Positions 45,169-54,701 of a stretch of 64,000 nt of DNA are shown here, in pieces. The notes beneath the pieces were generated by a model. That model was not told the origin of the DNA. It made no database searches and saw nothing but the letters and a program-made list of their open reading frames with translations. This stretch comes from Bradyrhizobium sp. 195 (GTDB lineage: Bacteria > Pseudomonadota > Alphaproteobacteria > Rhizobiales > Xanthobacteraceae). The translations under genes were made by a program, and so were the position numbers. The stretch is from the NCBI RefSeq assembly GCF_023101665.1, contig NZ_CP082161.1:3720001-3784000 (forward strand), in the 5' to 3' direction. Every line of letters begins with the position of its first letter. The stretch's first letter is position 1.

Positions 45169-45951
45169 CTATTGCGCGGTCCAGCCACCATCGACGGAGA
45201 TCGTTGTTCCCGTGATCTGGTCCGCTGCCGGTGAACACAGAAAGGCGACGGTGCCTCCAAGTTGCTCTGGGGAAGCAAAATCGAGCGACGGTTGTTTCTC
45301 GGACAGCAACTCCTCGACGGCTTGCTGTTGACTGATGCCGCGTTGCGCGGCGATGTCGCTGATTTGCTTTTCAACCAGAGGCGTTCGCACCCAGCCGGGG
45401 CAGACCGCATTGCAGGTAACGCCGCTTCCGGCCGTCTCCAGGCCGACCACCTTGGTCAGGCCGACCAGCCCGTGCTTGGCGGCGACGTAGGCGGCTTTGT
45501 GTGTTGAAGCGACGAGGCCATGGGTGGAGGCGATGTTGACGATCCGTCCCCAACGCTGCTTTTTCATCTGGGGCACCGCTATCGCAATACTGTGGAACGC
45601 GGCCGACAGATTGATTCCCAGGATTGCATCCCACTTGGCGGTCGGGAACTCATCGACCGGGGCGGTGAACTGGATGCCGGCATTGTTCACCAGGATGTCG
45701 AGACGACCGAATCGCTCGACCGTCGCCGAAATCAATCCGCGCACCGCATCTGCCTTCGACATGTCGGCACCGTCGTAGACGGCGCGCACGCCGTGGTTGC
45801 TCTCGATACCGTTGCGGATCGCCTCGATCTCGCCTGGTTCGCCGAACCCGTTCAGGACGAGGTCAGCGCCGAGCCGCGCCAGTTCTCGCGCAATTCCCAG
45901 GCCAATGCCGCTGGTCGAGCCGGTGATGATGGCCACCTTGTCCTTCAACAT
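45169..45951 (-). CDS. bdhA: 3-hydroxybutyrate dehydrogenase (SDR)
   Basis: 260 residues. Cofactor motif ITGSTSGIGLGIA, NNAGIQF, catalytic Ser in NIASTHGLVAS, and YVAAK; C-terminus ITGTTISVDGGWTAQ. The HGLVASTHKAAYVAAKHGL and GWVRTPLVEKQI segments are characteristic of D-3-hydroxybutyrate dehydrogenase, which converts 3-hydroxybutyrate and NAD to acetoacetate. The acetoacetate decarboxylase gene upstream in the same run supports ketone-body or PHB-monomer metabolism. Confidence 0.92.
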   Translation of the reverse strand: MLKDKVAIITGSTSGIGLGIARELARLGADLVLNGFGEPGEIEAIRNGIESNHGVRAVYDGADMSKADAVRGLISATVERFGRLDILVNNAGIQFTAPVDEFPTAKWDAILGINLSAAFHSIAIAVPQMKKQRWGRIVNIASTHGLVASTHKAAYVAAKHGLVGLTKVVGLETAGSGVTCNAVCPGWVRTPLVEKQISDIAAQRGISQQQAVEELLSEKQPSLDFASPEQLGGTVAFLCSPAADQITGTTISVDGGWTAQ

Positions 45952-45998
45952 CGGAATTGCTTTCGACGCCTGCCTTGAGGTGTGGGTTGAAACGATGA

Positions 45999-47615
45999 TC
46001 AGTGGGCGCCGCCGGCATCGAGCTGGCCGGGTTTCTTCAGCATCATGGAGGCCGCGAGTGCCACGATCAGCGCGGCACCGAGCAGGAAGAACATGTCGCT
46101 GAAGGCGAGGATGAACGCCTGCTTCTGCACGACCCTGCCGATCGCGACATAAGCCCGGTGGGCAGCGTCGCTGCGATCGATCACGCCGTGGCTGATGAAA
46201 TATTGCGTCAGCTTCTCGACCCTCGCCTGCGTCGCCTGCTCCAGCATCGAGACCGACTGCATCAGGACGTTGGAGTGATACTGCTCGCGCTTGGTGAGCA
46301 ATGTCTGCAACAGTGCGATGCCGACGGCGCCGCCGAGGTTGCGCATCATGTTGAACAGGCCCGAGGCCGAGCCCGCGTTTTCCGCCTCGATGCCCGCAGT
46401 AGCGACGGCCGACAGCGGTGCGAACACGAAGGCCTGGCCTACCGCACGAACGACGTTGGGCCAGAACAACTGGTCGGTGGCGTAGTCATTGGTCATGTGG
46501 ACGTTCATGAAGTTGGAGGCCGCGAACAGCGCAAAGCCGATACCGATGATGATCCGGGCATCGAAACGCCGCATCAGTTGCGGCACCAGCGGGATGAACA
46601 GCAATTGCGGCAGCCCGGTCCAGGCCAGCACCATGCCGATCTGTTCAGCGTTGTAGCCCTGGATACGCGACAGATAGACCGGCAGGATGAACACCGAGCC
46701 GTACAGTGCGATGCCGAGCAGGAAGTTGGCGAGGATGCCGAAGCCGAAATTGCGGCGGGCCAGCAGGCGCAGATTTAGCAACGGTTTCTTCGCTGTCAAT
46801 TCGATCCACAGGAAGGCAGACAGTGCGACCGCGGCGATAATCGACATTCTGAAGATGAAGGGCGAACCGAACCAGTCGTCCTTGTTGCCCTCCTCCAGCA
46901 CCGTCTGCAGCGCGGACAGGCCGATCGACATGGTAACGATGCCCGGCCAATCGCCTTCGCCGAGCAGCGACAGGTTCATCGGTGCCGGCTCAAGCGAGAA
47001 CCACAGCATCGCAATCATCACCGTGCCGGGCACCAGGTTGACGTAGAAAATATATTCCCAGCCCCAGTTCTCGGTCAGATAGCCGCCGATCGTGGGGCCG
47101 ATCGCGGGGGCGAACGTCGCGGAGATTGCAAACAGCGCGAGCCCGATCGGCTGCTTCGCCTTCGGCAGCAGCGTGATGATGAGCGTGAACGCCATCGGGA
47201 TCAGCACACCGCCGGTAAAGCCCTGCACGGCGCGCAGCACGATCATCTGCGGCAGGTTTTGCGCCAGTGCGCAGGCCGCCGAGAACAGCAGAAACAGGAT
47301 CGCGTTAGTGAGAAGATACACCCGGATCGAGAATACCTGGGCAAGCCAGCCGGAGAGCGGGATTACCACGATCTCAGCGATCAGGTACCAGGTCGAGATC
47401 CAGCCGCCGTCGTCGGTTCCAGCGCCGATCGCGCCCTGAATGTCGGCGAGTGAGGCGTTAACGATCTGGATGTTGAGCACCGCCATGAAGGCGCCGAGCG
47501 TGGCGCCGACCACCGCGATCCAGGTTTTTGCGGAGACGGCGGGAGCCGCCGGCGCCGCCGTTGTCCGGCCTTCACCGGCGGGATTTGCATCGGCGGCGGT
47601 TTGCAGCGTGCTCAT
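45999..47615 (-). CDS. DHA2-family MFS drug transporter (EmrB-like)
   Basis: About 538 residues and 14 predicted membrane segments. It has family motifs VLRAVQGFTGGVLIPMAF and APAIGPTIGGYLTENWGW, with a proline/alanine-rich N-terminus before the first helix (WIAVVGATLGAFMAVLNI). It works with the EmrA-type fusion protein encoded just upstream (21-base gap) to export hydrophobic compounds through the outer membrane. ATG 47615 or 47627 may be used. It lies 47 bases before bdhA on the same strand. Confidence 0.92.
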   Translation of the reverse strand: MSTLQTAADANPAGEGRTTAAPAAPAVSAKTWIAVVGATLGAFMAVLNIQIVNASLADIQGAIGAGTDDGGWISTWYLIAEIVVIPLSGWLAQVFSIRVYLLTNAILFLLFSAACALAQNLPQMIVLRAVQGFTGGVLIPMAFTLIITLLPKAKQPIGLALFAISATFAPAIGPTIGGYLTENWGWEYIFYVNLVPGTVMIAMLWFSLEPAPMNLSLLGEGDWPGIVTMSIGLSALQTVLEEGNKDDWFGSPFIFRMSIIAAVALSAFLWIELTAKKPLLNLRLLARRNFGFGILANFLLGIALYGSVFILPVYLSRIQGYNAEQIGMVLAWTGLPQLLFIPLVPQLMRRFDARIIIGIGFALFAASNFMNVHMTNDYATDQLFWPNVVRAVGQAFVFAPLSAVATAGIEAENAGSASGLFNMMRNLGGAVGIALLQTLLTKREQYHSNVLMQSVSMLEQATQARVEKLTQYFISHGVIDRSDAAHRAYVAIGRVVQKQAFILAFSDMFFLLGAALIVALAASMMLKKPGQLDAGGAH

Positions 47616-47636
47616 GACACTGTCCACGACCCGGAT

Positions 47637-48788
47637 TCATTCAGCCGTGGCGCTCGGGCCGCGCGAGGCGAGGCGCCTTTTCGCTTCACGCGCGGCAACG
47701 GCTGCCGACTTGGTGTTGACGGTGGGCTCGGCCGACATGCCCGGACGCAGCAGGCCTTTCAGATCGTGATCGTCGAGCACGATCTTGACCGGCACGCGCT
47801 GCACGATCTTGGTGAAGTTGCCGGTGGCGTTGTCGGGCGGCAGCAGCGCGAATTCGAGGCCGCTGGCCGGCGAGAGGCTGTCGACACGGCCCCGCAGCCT
47901 GGTGCCGTGGAAACCGTCGATGGACAGTTCGACCGGCTGACCGTTTCGCACATGGGTGAGCTGGGTCTCCTTGAAATTGGCGACGACATACACGGCATCG
48001 AGCGGCACTACCGCCATCAACTGCGTGCCGGCCTGCACGAACTGGCCCACGCGTAGCGAGCGCGCGCCGACGGTGCCTGCCACGGGGGCAGTGATCTGCG
48101 TATAGGAGAGGTTCAGCGCCGCCTGTTGCTCGACCGCGCGGGCACGGTCGAGTTGAGCCGCCGCCTTGGCGCGTTCGGTGGCGAGTACCTCGATCCGCTT
48201 GTTGGCGGCGATCAATGCCGACTTCTCGCCGATCAACTGAGCGGACTTCTCGCGTAGCGCCGCGTCGGTCTGCTGTGCGCGCTGAATGGTGCCGGAACCC
48301 GACTTCATCAAGCCGTCGTAGCGGGCCTGTTCTTCCCGCGCGAACTTCAGCCCGGCTTCGCTGGCCTCGACCAGAGCAGCCTGCTGCTGGATGACAGGTT
48401 CCTGCAATTCGATCTGCGCATTGAGGTTACGCACCGCTGCATCCGACGCCGCGACGTCGGCGCGGGCCTGATCGACCGCGGCCCTGAAATCGCGATCGTC
48501 GATTCGCGCCAGCAATTGCCCGGCCTTGACCGGCTCGTTATCGGTAACGAGGACTTCGCCGATATAACCCGAAACCTTCGGCGCGACGATCGTGGAATCG
48601 GCTTTGACATAGGCGTCGTCGGTCGTTTCAAGATAGCGGCCGGTGGTGAGGTAGTAGTGGCCGAAATCGACGGCGGCTGCGACGCCGAGCGCCGCCGCCA
48701 ACGCCAGGGCGGCACGTTTGATTGCCTGCCGTGAGGGGCGAAGGCTGGCTTTGGCTTTTTGCTCATCGGTATAGGCAAGTGTCGACAT
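47637..48788 (-). CDS. HlyD-family membrane fusion protein (EmrA-like)
   Basis: 383 residues. One N-terminal membrane anchor (AALALAAALGVAAAV near residue 27), barrel segment ETTDDAYVKADSTIVAPKVS, lipoyl-like domain, long helical hairpin (about 105-230) and C-terminal beta domain ending VPVKIVLDDHDLKGLLRPGM. It bridges EmrB to an outer-membrane channel; no TolC-type gene is in the window. It lies 34 bases after the patatin gene. Confidence 0.92.
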   Translation of the reverse strand: MSTLAYTDEQKAKASLRPSRQAIKRAALALAAALGVAAAVDFGHYYLTTGRYLETTDDAYVKADSTIVAPKVSGYIGEVLVTDNEPVKAGQLLARIDDRDFRAAVDQARADVAASDAAVRNLNAQIELQEPVIQQQAALVEASEAGLKFAREEQARYDGLMKSGSGTIQRAQQTDAALREKSAQLIGEKSALIAANKRIEVLATERAKAAAQLDRARAVEQQAALNLSYTQITAPVAGTVGARSLRVGQFVQAGTQLMAVVPLDAVYVVANFKETQLTHVRNGQPVELSIDGFHGTRLRGRVDSLSPASGLEFALLPPDNATGNFTKIVQRVPVKIVLDDHDLKGLLRPGMSAEPTVNTKSAAVAAREAKRRLASRGPSATAE

Positions 48789-48822
48789 GGCGTTCTCCCA
48801 AATCTGCAGGATGCGTTAAAGC

Positions 48823-50001
48823 TCAGTCCCGACGATGGATGTCGTGGGTGACCATGCCGAGCTCAGGTGGCGGCCGATCGAGACGCCGCGGCTCGGCCAG
48901 CGTGCGGCGGATGTCATCCAGTCCGCTCTGCCAATGCGTGCGCATCGCGCTCAACCCGAACTCGTAGTCCCTGGAGTGACCCTCGTAGATCTTGGACTGG
49001 TAGATCAGGTGGATGATGTTGTAGGAGCTGTGGCGGGCCAGATCGGCAATGGCTCGGATTTCCGGGTCGTTCTTTGCACTTGTCGGCAGTTTCTCCATCG
49101 TCCGCTGCAATGCCTGACGCATCTTCTGCATCCGCGTCATGTGGTCCGTAATGGCCCGCGTCCGACTGGAATATTGAATGTCCTTTTGCCGGCTCGACAC
49201 CTCCATCATGTCGCGGGGAACGCGACCCATCGCCGACCAGAGATCGATCTGGAACGTCAGCGTGTCGCGCGGCTCGCCGGACAGCACGCGGGAAAGGGGC
49301 GTGTTGGAGACGACACCGCCATCCCAATAGTGCTCGCCTTCAATTTCGACCGCGGGGAATCCCGGCGGCAGGGCGCCTGACGCCATGAAATGCTTCGGTC
49401 CCAGACGGCGTTCGGCGGTGTCGAAATAGGTCAGGTTGCCGGTGCGGACGTTGACTGCGCCGACGCTGACGCGCATTTCGCCCGAGTTCAAGCGGTCGAA
49501 GTCGACGAGGCGCTCCAGCGTCTGTTGCAACGGTGCCGTGTCGTAGAAGCTCGTCGCCGCATCGCCCGAGAACGGGGACCAGAGCGGTGAAGGGAAACGT
49601 GGCTTGAAGAAGCCGGGCTGGCCCTGCACCAGGGCCCGCGTCGCCGCCATCGCGTTGCGCACCGAGCTGATGTCGAACGCAAAGGGCAAGGCGTTGGCGA
49701 GCCCTTCGCCGGCGGGCCACTCGATCGAGAAGGCGCAGATGGTCTCCCAGAATTCGCGCAGCCGCTGTACCCGCTCGCCTTCAGGCGAGCCCGCGATGAT
49801 GGCGGCGTTGAGCGCGCCGATCGAAATGCCGGCCAGCCAGTTCGGCCGGATGCCAGCCTCATGCAGGCCCTCATAGACGCCGGCCTGATAGGCCCCGAGC
49901 GCGCCGCCGCCTTGCAGCACGAGAGCGACGACATCATAGGGCAGCACATTGCACTGCTGTTGCGGCGCGGGACTAGTCTGTTCACGTATCACGTTCAGCA
50001 T
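48823..50001 (-). CDS. Patatin-like phospholipase
   Basis: About 392 residues. Oxyanion loop LVLQGGGALGAYQAGV, nucleophile elbow GISIGA (Ser), and catalytic Asp in YWDGGV, the Ser-Asp dyad of patatins. The C-terminal part matches the DUF3734-type extension often found with this bacterial subgroup. I take ATG 50001 (LNVIREQTSPAP) with AGGAG upstream; the frame is open to 50238 but that part overlaps the decarboxylase gene. It may act on PHB-related or lipid esters, given the ketone-body neighbours (inference). Confidence 0.88.
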   Translation of the reverse strand: MLNVIREQTSPAPQQQCNVLPYDVVALVLQGGGALGAYQAGVYEGLHEAGIRPNWLAGISIGALNAAIIAGSPEGERVQRLREFWETICAFSIEWPAGEGLANALPFAFDISSVRNAMAATRALVQGQPGFFKPRFPSPLWSPFSGDAATSFYDTAPLQQTLERLVDFDRLNSGEMRVSVGAVNVRTGNLTYFDTAERRLGPKHFMASGALPPGFPAVEIEGEHYWDGGVVSNTPLSRVLSGEPRDTLTFQIDLWSAMGRVPRDMMEVSSRQKDIQYSSRTRAITDHMTRMQKMRQALQRTMEKLPTSAKNDPEIRAIADLARHSSYNIIHLIYQSKIYEGHSRDYEFGLSAMRTHWQSGLDDIRRTLAEPRRLDRPPPELGMVTHDIHRRD

Positions 50002-50033
50002 TGCCAGGACTCCTTGCATGATGGCCGATCCGA

Positions 50034-50828
50034 TCAGCCGACATTCGCTTCGATCAGAACTTTGGACCCGGATCCGCGCACGGCGGCGCCAGGTGCAAGG
50101 TAGTCGTGGACGACAGTGCCAAGTCCCAGCGTCAGGTCGGCAACGAGGTGCTTGGCCGACAGGACCTGAAGCACCGGCAGCTCGGCGACGGGAGCCAGGG
50201 CATGCGAACACAGGTCCAGCGCCGCGGGCCCGGTCCATGCGCCTTTCACGGTGATGTCTTCGAGGTGGTAGCGCACCAGTTCGCAGATGCGTGCCGTGCC
50301 GTCGACATGGGGAATGATCTTGAGCAGGAAGTTGGGGCCAGCGAGCTTTCGGGCCTCCAGATCAGCGTCGAGCGTGCGGTGTTTGTAGCCCATGGTACCG
50401 GTGGCAACGCGGACCGAACCGTAGTTCAAGGTTCCGACCAGCGTATCGGTCTCGACGGCGAGTTTTGGCTGCGCAAGTTTCTTGGGGAAGCCCCAAAGTT
50501 CACGCCCGCCGGCGATGGGCGGATGGTCGTTGAGAAACATCTGGTGCGTGAAGCTGCCGGCCTGGCCTCGCCAGGACACCGGGATGACCTGACCGCTTTC
50601 GGTGTAGTCGCCGAAGCCGGTCGAGTCGGGCATGCGGATGAACTCGTAATTCACCACCGGCTCGGTGAGTTCGAGTGGCTCCGGCACGATCCGGCGCAAA
50701 GCCTCGGGATCGGTGCGATACTGGATGATGAAGTATTCGCGGTTGACGAAGCGGTACGGGCCGGGTGGAAAAGCCGGATTCGTCAGCGGCATGGCGAAGG
50801 CCTTCGTTCGCACGGTCTCGTGTTTCAT
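50034..50828 (-). CDS. adc: Acetoacetate decarboxylase
   Basis: 264 residues. The Schiff-base lysine lies in [15 protein letters not shown] near residue 115. Other family segments are [38 protein letters not shown] and [12 protein letters not shown]. It converts acetoacetate to acetone and CO2. Together with bdhA it links 3-hydroxybutyrate, acetoacetate and acetone. It is the first gene of a closely spaced minus-strand set (adc, patatin, emrA, emrB, bdhA, DUF1275). Confidence 0.93.
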   Translation of the reverse strand: MKHETVRTKAFAMPLTNPAFPPGPYRFVNREYFIIQYRTDPEALRRIVPEPLELTEPVVNYEFIRMPDSTGFGDYTESGQVIPVSWRGQAGSFTHQMFLNDHPPIAGGRELWGFPKKLAQPKLAVETDTLVGTLNYGSVRVATGTMGYKHRTLDADLEARKLAGPNFLLKIIPHVDGTARICELVRYHLEDITVKGAWTGPAALDLCSHALAPVAELPVLQVLSAKHLVADLTLGLGTVVHDYLAPGAAVRGSGSKVLIEANVG

Positions 50829-50946
50829 CGCGGTCGGGCTCCAGGTTGATCGATGTTGCGCGGGCCGCGCTCTGGCGCGGGAAACGCGGCCCGTATCGGA
50901 TGAAGCGCTTGCTGCGCACGCTTATCGGGGCTAAGCCGACAAACGA

Positions 50947-51858
50947 TCAGTAGTCCCAGAGGGCCGGCACCCAACGAAAGGCGTCGCCGGCTACGGCCAC
51001 GTGGCCCACGGATGGGAACGGCATATGCGTGGCCACCAGCAGCCCGCCGGTTTCCGCCAGCTCGCGCAAAAGGCTGGTGCGGGCGCGAGCCGCTTCCTCC
51101 GGGTAGTGTTCGAAGCCGTTGTGCCAGTCGGGGTGTTCGAACCCGACTGCGAACACGAGGTCGCCAGCGAACGTCAGCCGGTCGCCGCCGGATGTCAGGC
51201 GGACGATGCTGTGCCCGGGGGTGTGACCGCCGGTGCGATGTATGACCACGCCCGGCGCCACTTCGTGCTCATCCTCGAAGAGCCGAAGCTGGCTGCGGTA
51301 CTCTTTCGCGAACCGTTTGGCCGTCGTGCGAAGCGCATCCGGGAGACCGTCCGGCATCGAGACGCGAGAGAAATCGGGCGCTTCCCAGAACTTGATCTCG
51401 GCGGCCGCCACGTGGATCTGCAGGTCCGGACGCAGTTGCTCCTTCACGCCTTCGACAAGCAGCCCGCCGACGTGATCCATGTGCATGTGGGTAAGCACCA
51501 CGTCGGTCACGGATGCGAGATCGATGCCGGCCGCTTCCAGTCGATGGATCAGTTGCCCGGCCCGAGGCAGGGGAAACTCCGCGCCCATCCCGGCGTCGAT
51601 GAGGATGGTCCGGCCGCCGCTGCGCACGACGACCACGTTGAGCGCCCAATCGAACGCGTCCGGTGGCAGGAAATTGTCTTTCAGCCAGGCCTCGCGGACG
51701 GCCGGTGCCGCGTTGTGCGCCAACATCGCGCCCGGCAGAGTCAGCACTCCGTCGCTGACCACCATCACGTCAATCTCGCCGATCCGCAGCGCGTAGCGCG
51801 AGGGGACCAATTCATCGGGCGCCTTGTTGCCGGTGTATGAGGGGTCGTGCAGGTTCAT
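50947..51858 (-). CDS. MBL-fold metallo-hydrolase
   Basis: 303 residues. Zinc motif THMHMDHVGG near residue 130, GGHTPGHS near 220, FAGDLVF near 240, and a C-terminal His in VATHMPFPSVGH. Arrangement resembles lactonase/glyoxalase II-like MBL proteins; the substrate is not readable from sequence. It has no obvious signal peptide. Gaps of 118 bases to adc and 92 bases to the NADH dehydrogenase suggest possible co-transcription. Confidence 0.88.
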   Translation of the reverse strand: MNLHDPSYTGNKAPDELVPSRYALRIGEIDVMVVSDGVLTLPGAMLAHNAAPAVREAWLKDNFLPPDAFDWALNVVVVRSGGRTILIDAGMGAEFPLPRAGQLIHRLEAAGIDLASVTDVVLTHMHMDHVGGLLVEGVKEQLRPDLQIHVAAAEIKFWEAPDFSRVSMPDGLPDALRTTAKRFAKEYRSQLRLFEDEHEVAPGVVIHRTGGHTPGHSIVRLTSGGDRLTFAGDLVFAVGFEHPDWHNGFEHYPEEAARARTSLLRELAETGGLLVATHMPFPSVGHVAVAGDAFRWVPALWDY

Positions 51859-51950
51859 GTTTCTCTCCTGTTACATGGTTGGGTGCTGGCTGGTCTTGTT
51901 CGGGCAGGCCGTGCAGCCAGCGCGGAGCGCGGCCTGCTTAGCGTGAGGGT

Positions 51951-53168
51951 CTAGAAGAAGCCGCTTACATCGCCGACACGCTCCGGATCGGCCGAGGCAA
52001 GGGCGGCGGCGCGCTCGGCCTTCGGCGGATAGATCCAGACGGTGTTGATCTCCTGCTTGGTCTTCTTGGCGGTCTCGCCGACCATCGTCACCTCGCGCTC
52101 CCAGCCGCGGGTGAACACCGCGTCGGCTTCGCCGAGGTCGAGGCAGGTGACGTATTTCTCCTGATGGTAGCGTTTGGTCGGAACGCCGAGCAGTTCTGTG
52201 GCGGCGTTGTGACCGGCAAAGGCGCCCATTCGCGTGGCGTGCTGGCACGACATCAGCGCGTAATTGCCGTCATCGTCGCAGGCGGCGCGGGCGGCATCGC
52301 CGGTGGCAAAGACGCCGGGTACCGACGGCACGCGCAAATCACGGTCGACCAGCAGCCGGCCGGAATTGTCGCGCTCGGCAGGTACCTGTGCGGTCAACGG
52401 AGCCGCGCGAATGCCGCCCGCCCAAATCACGGTCTCGGCCTCGATGTGTTCGCCTGACGTCAACGTGACGCCCGATTTATCGAGCGAGGTGACACCGACA
52501 CCGAGCCGAGTCTCCACTCCGCGCTTGTGCAGGGCGTCCTCGATGAGCGGGCGGGGGCCTTCGCCCATGGCGGGAGCGATCGCGCTGTTGCGGTCGACGA
52601 TGATGACGCGCGGCTTGACGTCCTTGCCGAAAATGGCGCGAATCCGCGTTGGCAACTCGGTCGCCGCCTCGATGCCGGTGAACCCGCCGCCGGCCACAAC
52701 GACGGTGTCGCGTCCGTTCAATGCCGGCCGGTCAGCCAGACCGTGCAGATGCCGGTCAAGGGCAATCGCATCGTCGAGCTGGTCGACGCTGAAACCATGT
52801 TCGGCAAGGCCCGGAATATTCGGACGAGCCAGCCGGCTGCCGGTCGCCACCACCAGCCGGTCGTAGGACAGGCTCTTCTTCGCGCCTTTCGCGGCGACGA
52901 TTCCCACCACGCGCGACTGGGTGTCGATTGTCTCTGCGCTGCCCTGCACATAGGCAACGTCGATGGCCTTGAGGACATCCAGGAGCGGTGCGGTCAGGGT
53001 CTCGGGCTTCGGTTCATAGAGCCGCGGGCGGACGACGAGCGTCGGCTCTGGCGAAACCAGCGCGATCTCGAGCCCTTCGGGCGAAACGCCCTGGATGTCG
53101 CGCAGGCGGGCGGCGGAAAGGGCGGCGTACATGCCGGCGAAGCCGGCGCCGATGATGACTAGTCGCAT
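51951..53168 (-). CDS. NAD(P)/FAD-dependent oxidoreductase (type II NADH dehydrogenase-like)
   Basis: 405 residues. FAD motif VIIGAGFAGMYAALSA at the N-terminus, NAD motif VVAGGGFTGIEAATEL near 165, and the second FAD segment VFATGDAARAA near 295. This is the NDH-2 family layout, which oxidises NADH and reduces quinone without proton pumping. There is no clear C-terminal membrane helix, so a soluble or peripheral enzyme is likely. A small ORF lies 120 bases upstream on the same strand. Confidence 0.88.
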   Translation of the reverse strand: MRLVIIGAGFAGMYAALSAARLRDIQGVSPEGLEIALVSPEPTLVVRPRLYEPKPETLTAPLLDVLKAIDVAYVQGSAETIDTQSRVVGIVAAKGAKKSLSYDRLVVATGSRLARPNIPGLAEHGFSVDQLDDAIALDRHLHGLADRPALNGRDTVVVAGGGFTGIEAATELPTRIRAIFGKDVKPRVIIVDRNSAIAPAMGEGPRPLIEDALHKRGVETRLGVGVTSLDKSGVTLTSGEHIEAETVIWAGGIRAAPLTAQVPAERDNSGRLLVDRDLRVPSVPGVFATGDAARAACDDDGNYALMSCQHATRMGAFAGHNAATELLGVPTKRYHQEKYVTCLDLGEADAVFTRGWEREVTMVGETAKKTKQEINTVWIYPPKAERAAALASADPERVGDVSGFF

Positions 53169-53289
53169 AGGGTCTACTCCTCTGATTTGACTTCTCGGAC
53201 TCGCGCGTCACCGTTGCCGCTCCGGCATCCGGAATGGCTTGTCGCAATCGGCGATGACGCGAAGGCGTGAAAATAGATTCGTCGAGCGC

Positions 53290-53598
53290 CTACGGGGCGC
53301 TGCAGTCCGGCGTTATCATGGAAGGACGCTCGCACGCTGCGTGACAGCCGCGGGAAACCGTCGGCCGGCGGAACTGAAAGGCGATCGACTCGCTGGGCCT
53401 CAAGGGCCAGTCATCGTGGAAGATGGAGGCCCCGGCTCTGGTCATGATCGACGCTGCTATCGGTGCCGGAATTTCGACTTCCTCCCCCGTCGCCGAGGTG
53501 AAGCGCACGCTGAGCGACAGTCCGTACACCAGCGCGGTGGCGATGACCCGACGTCGCGGCATGATTGCAAGGAGGGCGACACAGTGCTTCCAGGCCAT
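53290..53598 (-). CDS. Small hypothetical protein (possible paralogue of 58996-59289)
   Basis: 102 residues, not recognised. After a basic N-terminus and a hydrophobic stretch (VIATALVYGLSLSVRF) comes GEEVEIPAPIAASIMTR and a Pro/Arg-rich tail. A similar layout and shared words (VRF, IPA, SIMTR) occur in the 97-residue frame at 58996-59289. Each stands upstream of a redox gene on the same strand and near AraC genes. No clear ribosome-binding site. It may be a small exported protein or a chance frame. Confidence 0.35.
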   Translation of the reverse strand: MAWKHCVALLAIMPRRRVIATALVYGLSLSVRFTSATGEEVEIPAPIAASIMTRAGASIFHDDWPLRPSESIAFQFRRPTVSRGCHAACERPSMITPDCSAP

Positions 53599-53698
53599 TG
53601 TTCGTCTCCGTCCGTTGTCGATGTTCGATACCGCAAATCTACGGGATCGAAGCTGCGACCGCGCCAGCGCGATTGCCGCGATTGCAGAGAGATTGCTG

Positions 53699-54676
53699 CT
53701 ACCGCATGCGCCGTCGCCAATCGCTCGGGGTTTCGCCGGTCAGTTTCTTGAACGCCGCGGCGAATGCCGTTTGCGAAGCGTAACCGAGCTCTACGGCCAC
53801 CAACTCGATCGACACGTCGGTTTCGCGCAGCATGTTCATGGCCCGCTCGAGCCGCTGCTGGCGCAGCCAGGCGTGCGGCGAGAGGCCGGTGCTCTCCTTG
53901 AAGGCACGACAGAAGTGGAAGCGCGACAGGCCGGCATCCGACGCAAGCTTGGCCAGAGATATGTCACCGTCGCTGTCCGAGCGCAGGCGTTCAATCGCGC
54001 GTTGCAGAGCACGGGCCGACAGCCCGCCCGTGATCGGCTCGAACATGATTGGCGTGCCGCTATGGGCGGCCAGGATTCGCGTCGCCACGAGATCCGTCAG
54101 TTGCTGCCTGAACAAGGCATCCAGGAGCGCGCTGCCTCCCAGCACGTCGGCCGCACTCATCAGCAATCCGGATGTAACGGGATCGGGATGCCCCGTCCGT
54201 TCCAGAAGATGGCCGGGACTGGGCACGTCGGCTTCGCGACCAACACGTTCAAGCGTGGTTTGCGGGAGATAGAGCTGGATGACGTCGACGGCGCCGGGGA
54301 TATCCCATCTTGCGCTTGAACCAGCCGGAATGATCGTCACCACGCCGGAACGCGCCGTTCCAATCGCGACCGATTTCCCGGTACGCCGCTCCAGGCGCTG
54401 AACGCCGGTAGGATAAGTCATGATGACGTGGTGAGTCATGGGCTCGACCACATCGTGCAGAGCCCCATGCTTCCAATGCGCGATGGCGCCATTGGTCGAG
54501 TCTGAAGCCATGCGAAGCGGCGCAGTCTTGAGGACACGCGCCATCTCCACATCGGCAGGACGCAGATCGGCGACCGGCAATGTGGGCTGGCGAGCCTGGG
54601 AAAGACGCGGCCTAGCTTCCTGCGCAGCATCGTGCAGAGTCGGGGTGCTCATTGAGCTGTCGTCATGTTTGGTCAT
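53699..54676 (-). CDS. AraC-family transcriptional regulator (pair 1, gene a)
   Basis: 325 residues. N-terminal effector region (cupin-like; WDIPGAVDVIQLYLP), then a C-terminal AraC/XylS domain with two helix-turn-helices: SLAKLASDAGLSRFHFCRAF and VAVELGYASQTAFAAAF, ending KLTGETPSDWRRRMR. It is highly similar over its full length to the next gene (54702-55655), 25 bases upstream, so the two are a tandem duplication. ATG 54676 is used; ATG 54652 is also possible. Confidence 0.9.
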   Translation of the reverse strand: MTKHDDSSMSTPTLHDAAQEARPRLSQARQPTLPVADLRPADVEMARVLKTAPLRMASDSTNGAIAHWKHGALHDVVEPMTHHVIMTYPTGVQRLERRTGKSVAIGTARSGVVTIIPAGSSARWDIPGAVDVIQLYLPQTTLERVGREADVPSPGHLLERTGHPDPVTSGLLMSAADVLGGSALLDALFRQQLTDLVATRILAAHSGTPIMFEPITGGLSARALQRAIERLRSDSDGDISLAKLASDAGLSRFHFCRAFKESTGLSPHAWLRQQRLERAMNMLRETDVSIELVAVELGYASQTAFAAAFKKLTGETPSDWRRRMR

Positions 54677-54701
54677 CTTGTTGCCTGCAGAGCGATGGCT
54701 G

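Noticed and set aside
50947..51858. Quorum-quenching N-acyl-homoserine lactonase
   Set aside because: The HxHxDH motif is shared by the whole MBL superfamily; nothing in the sequence or neighbours singles out lactonase activity.
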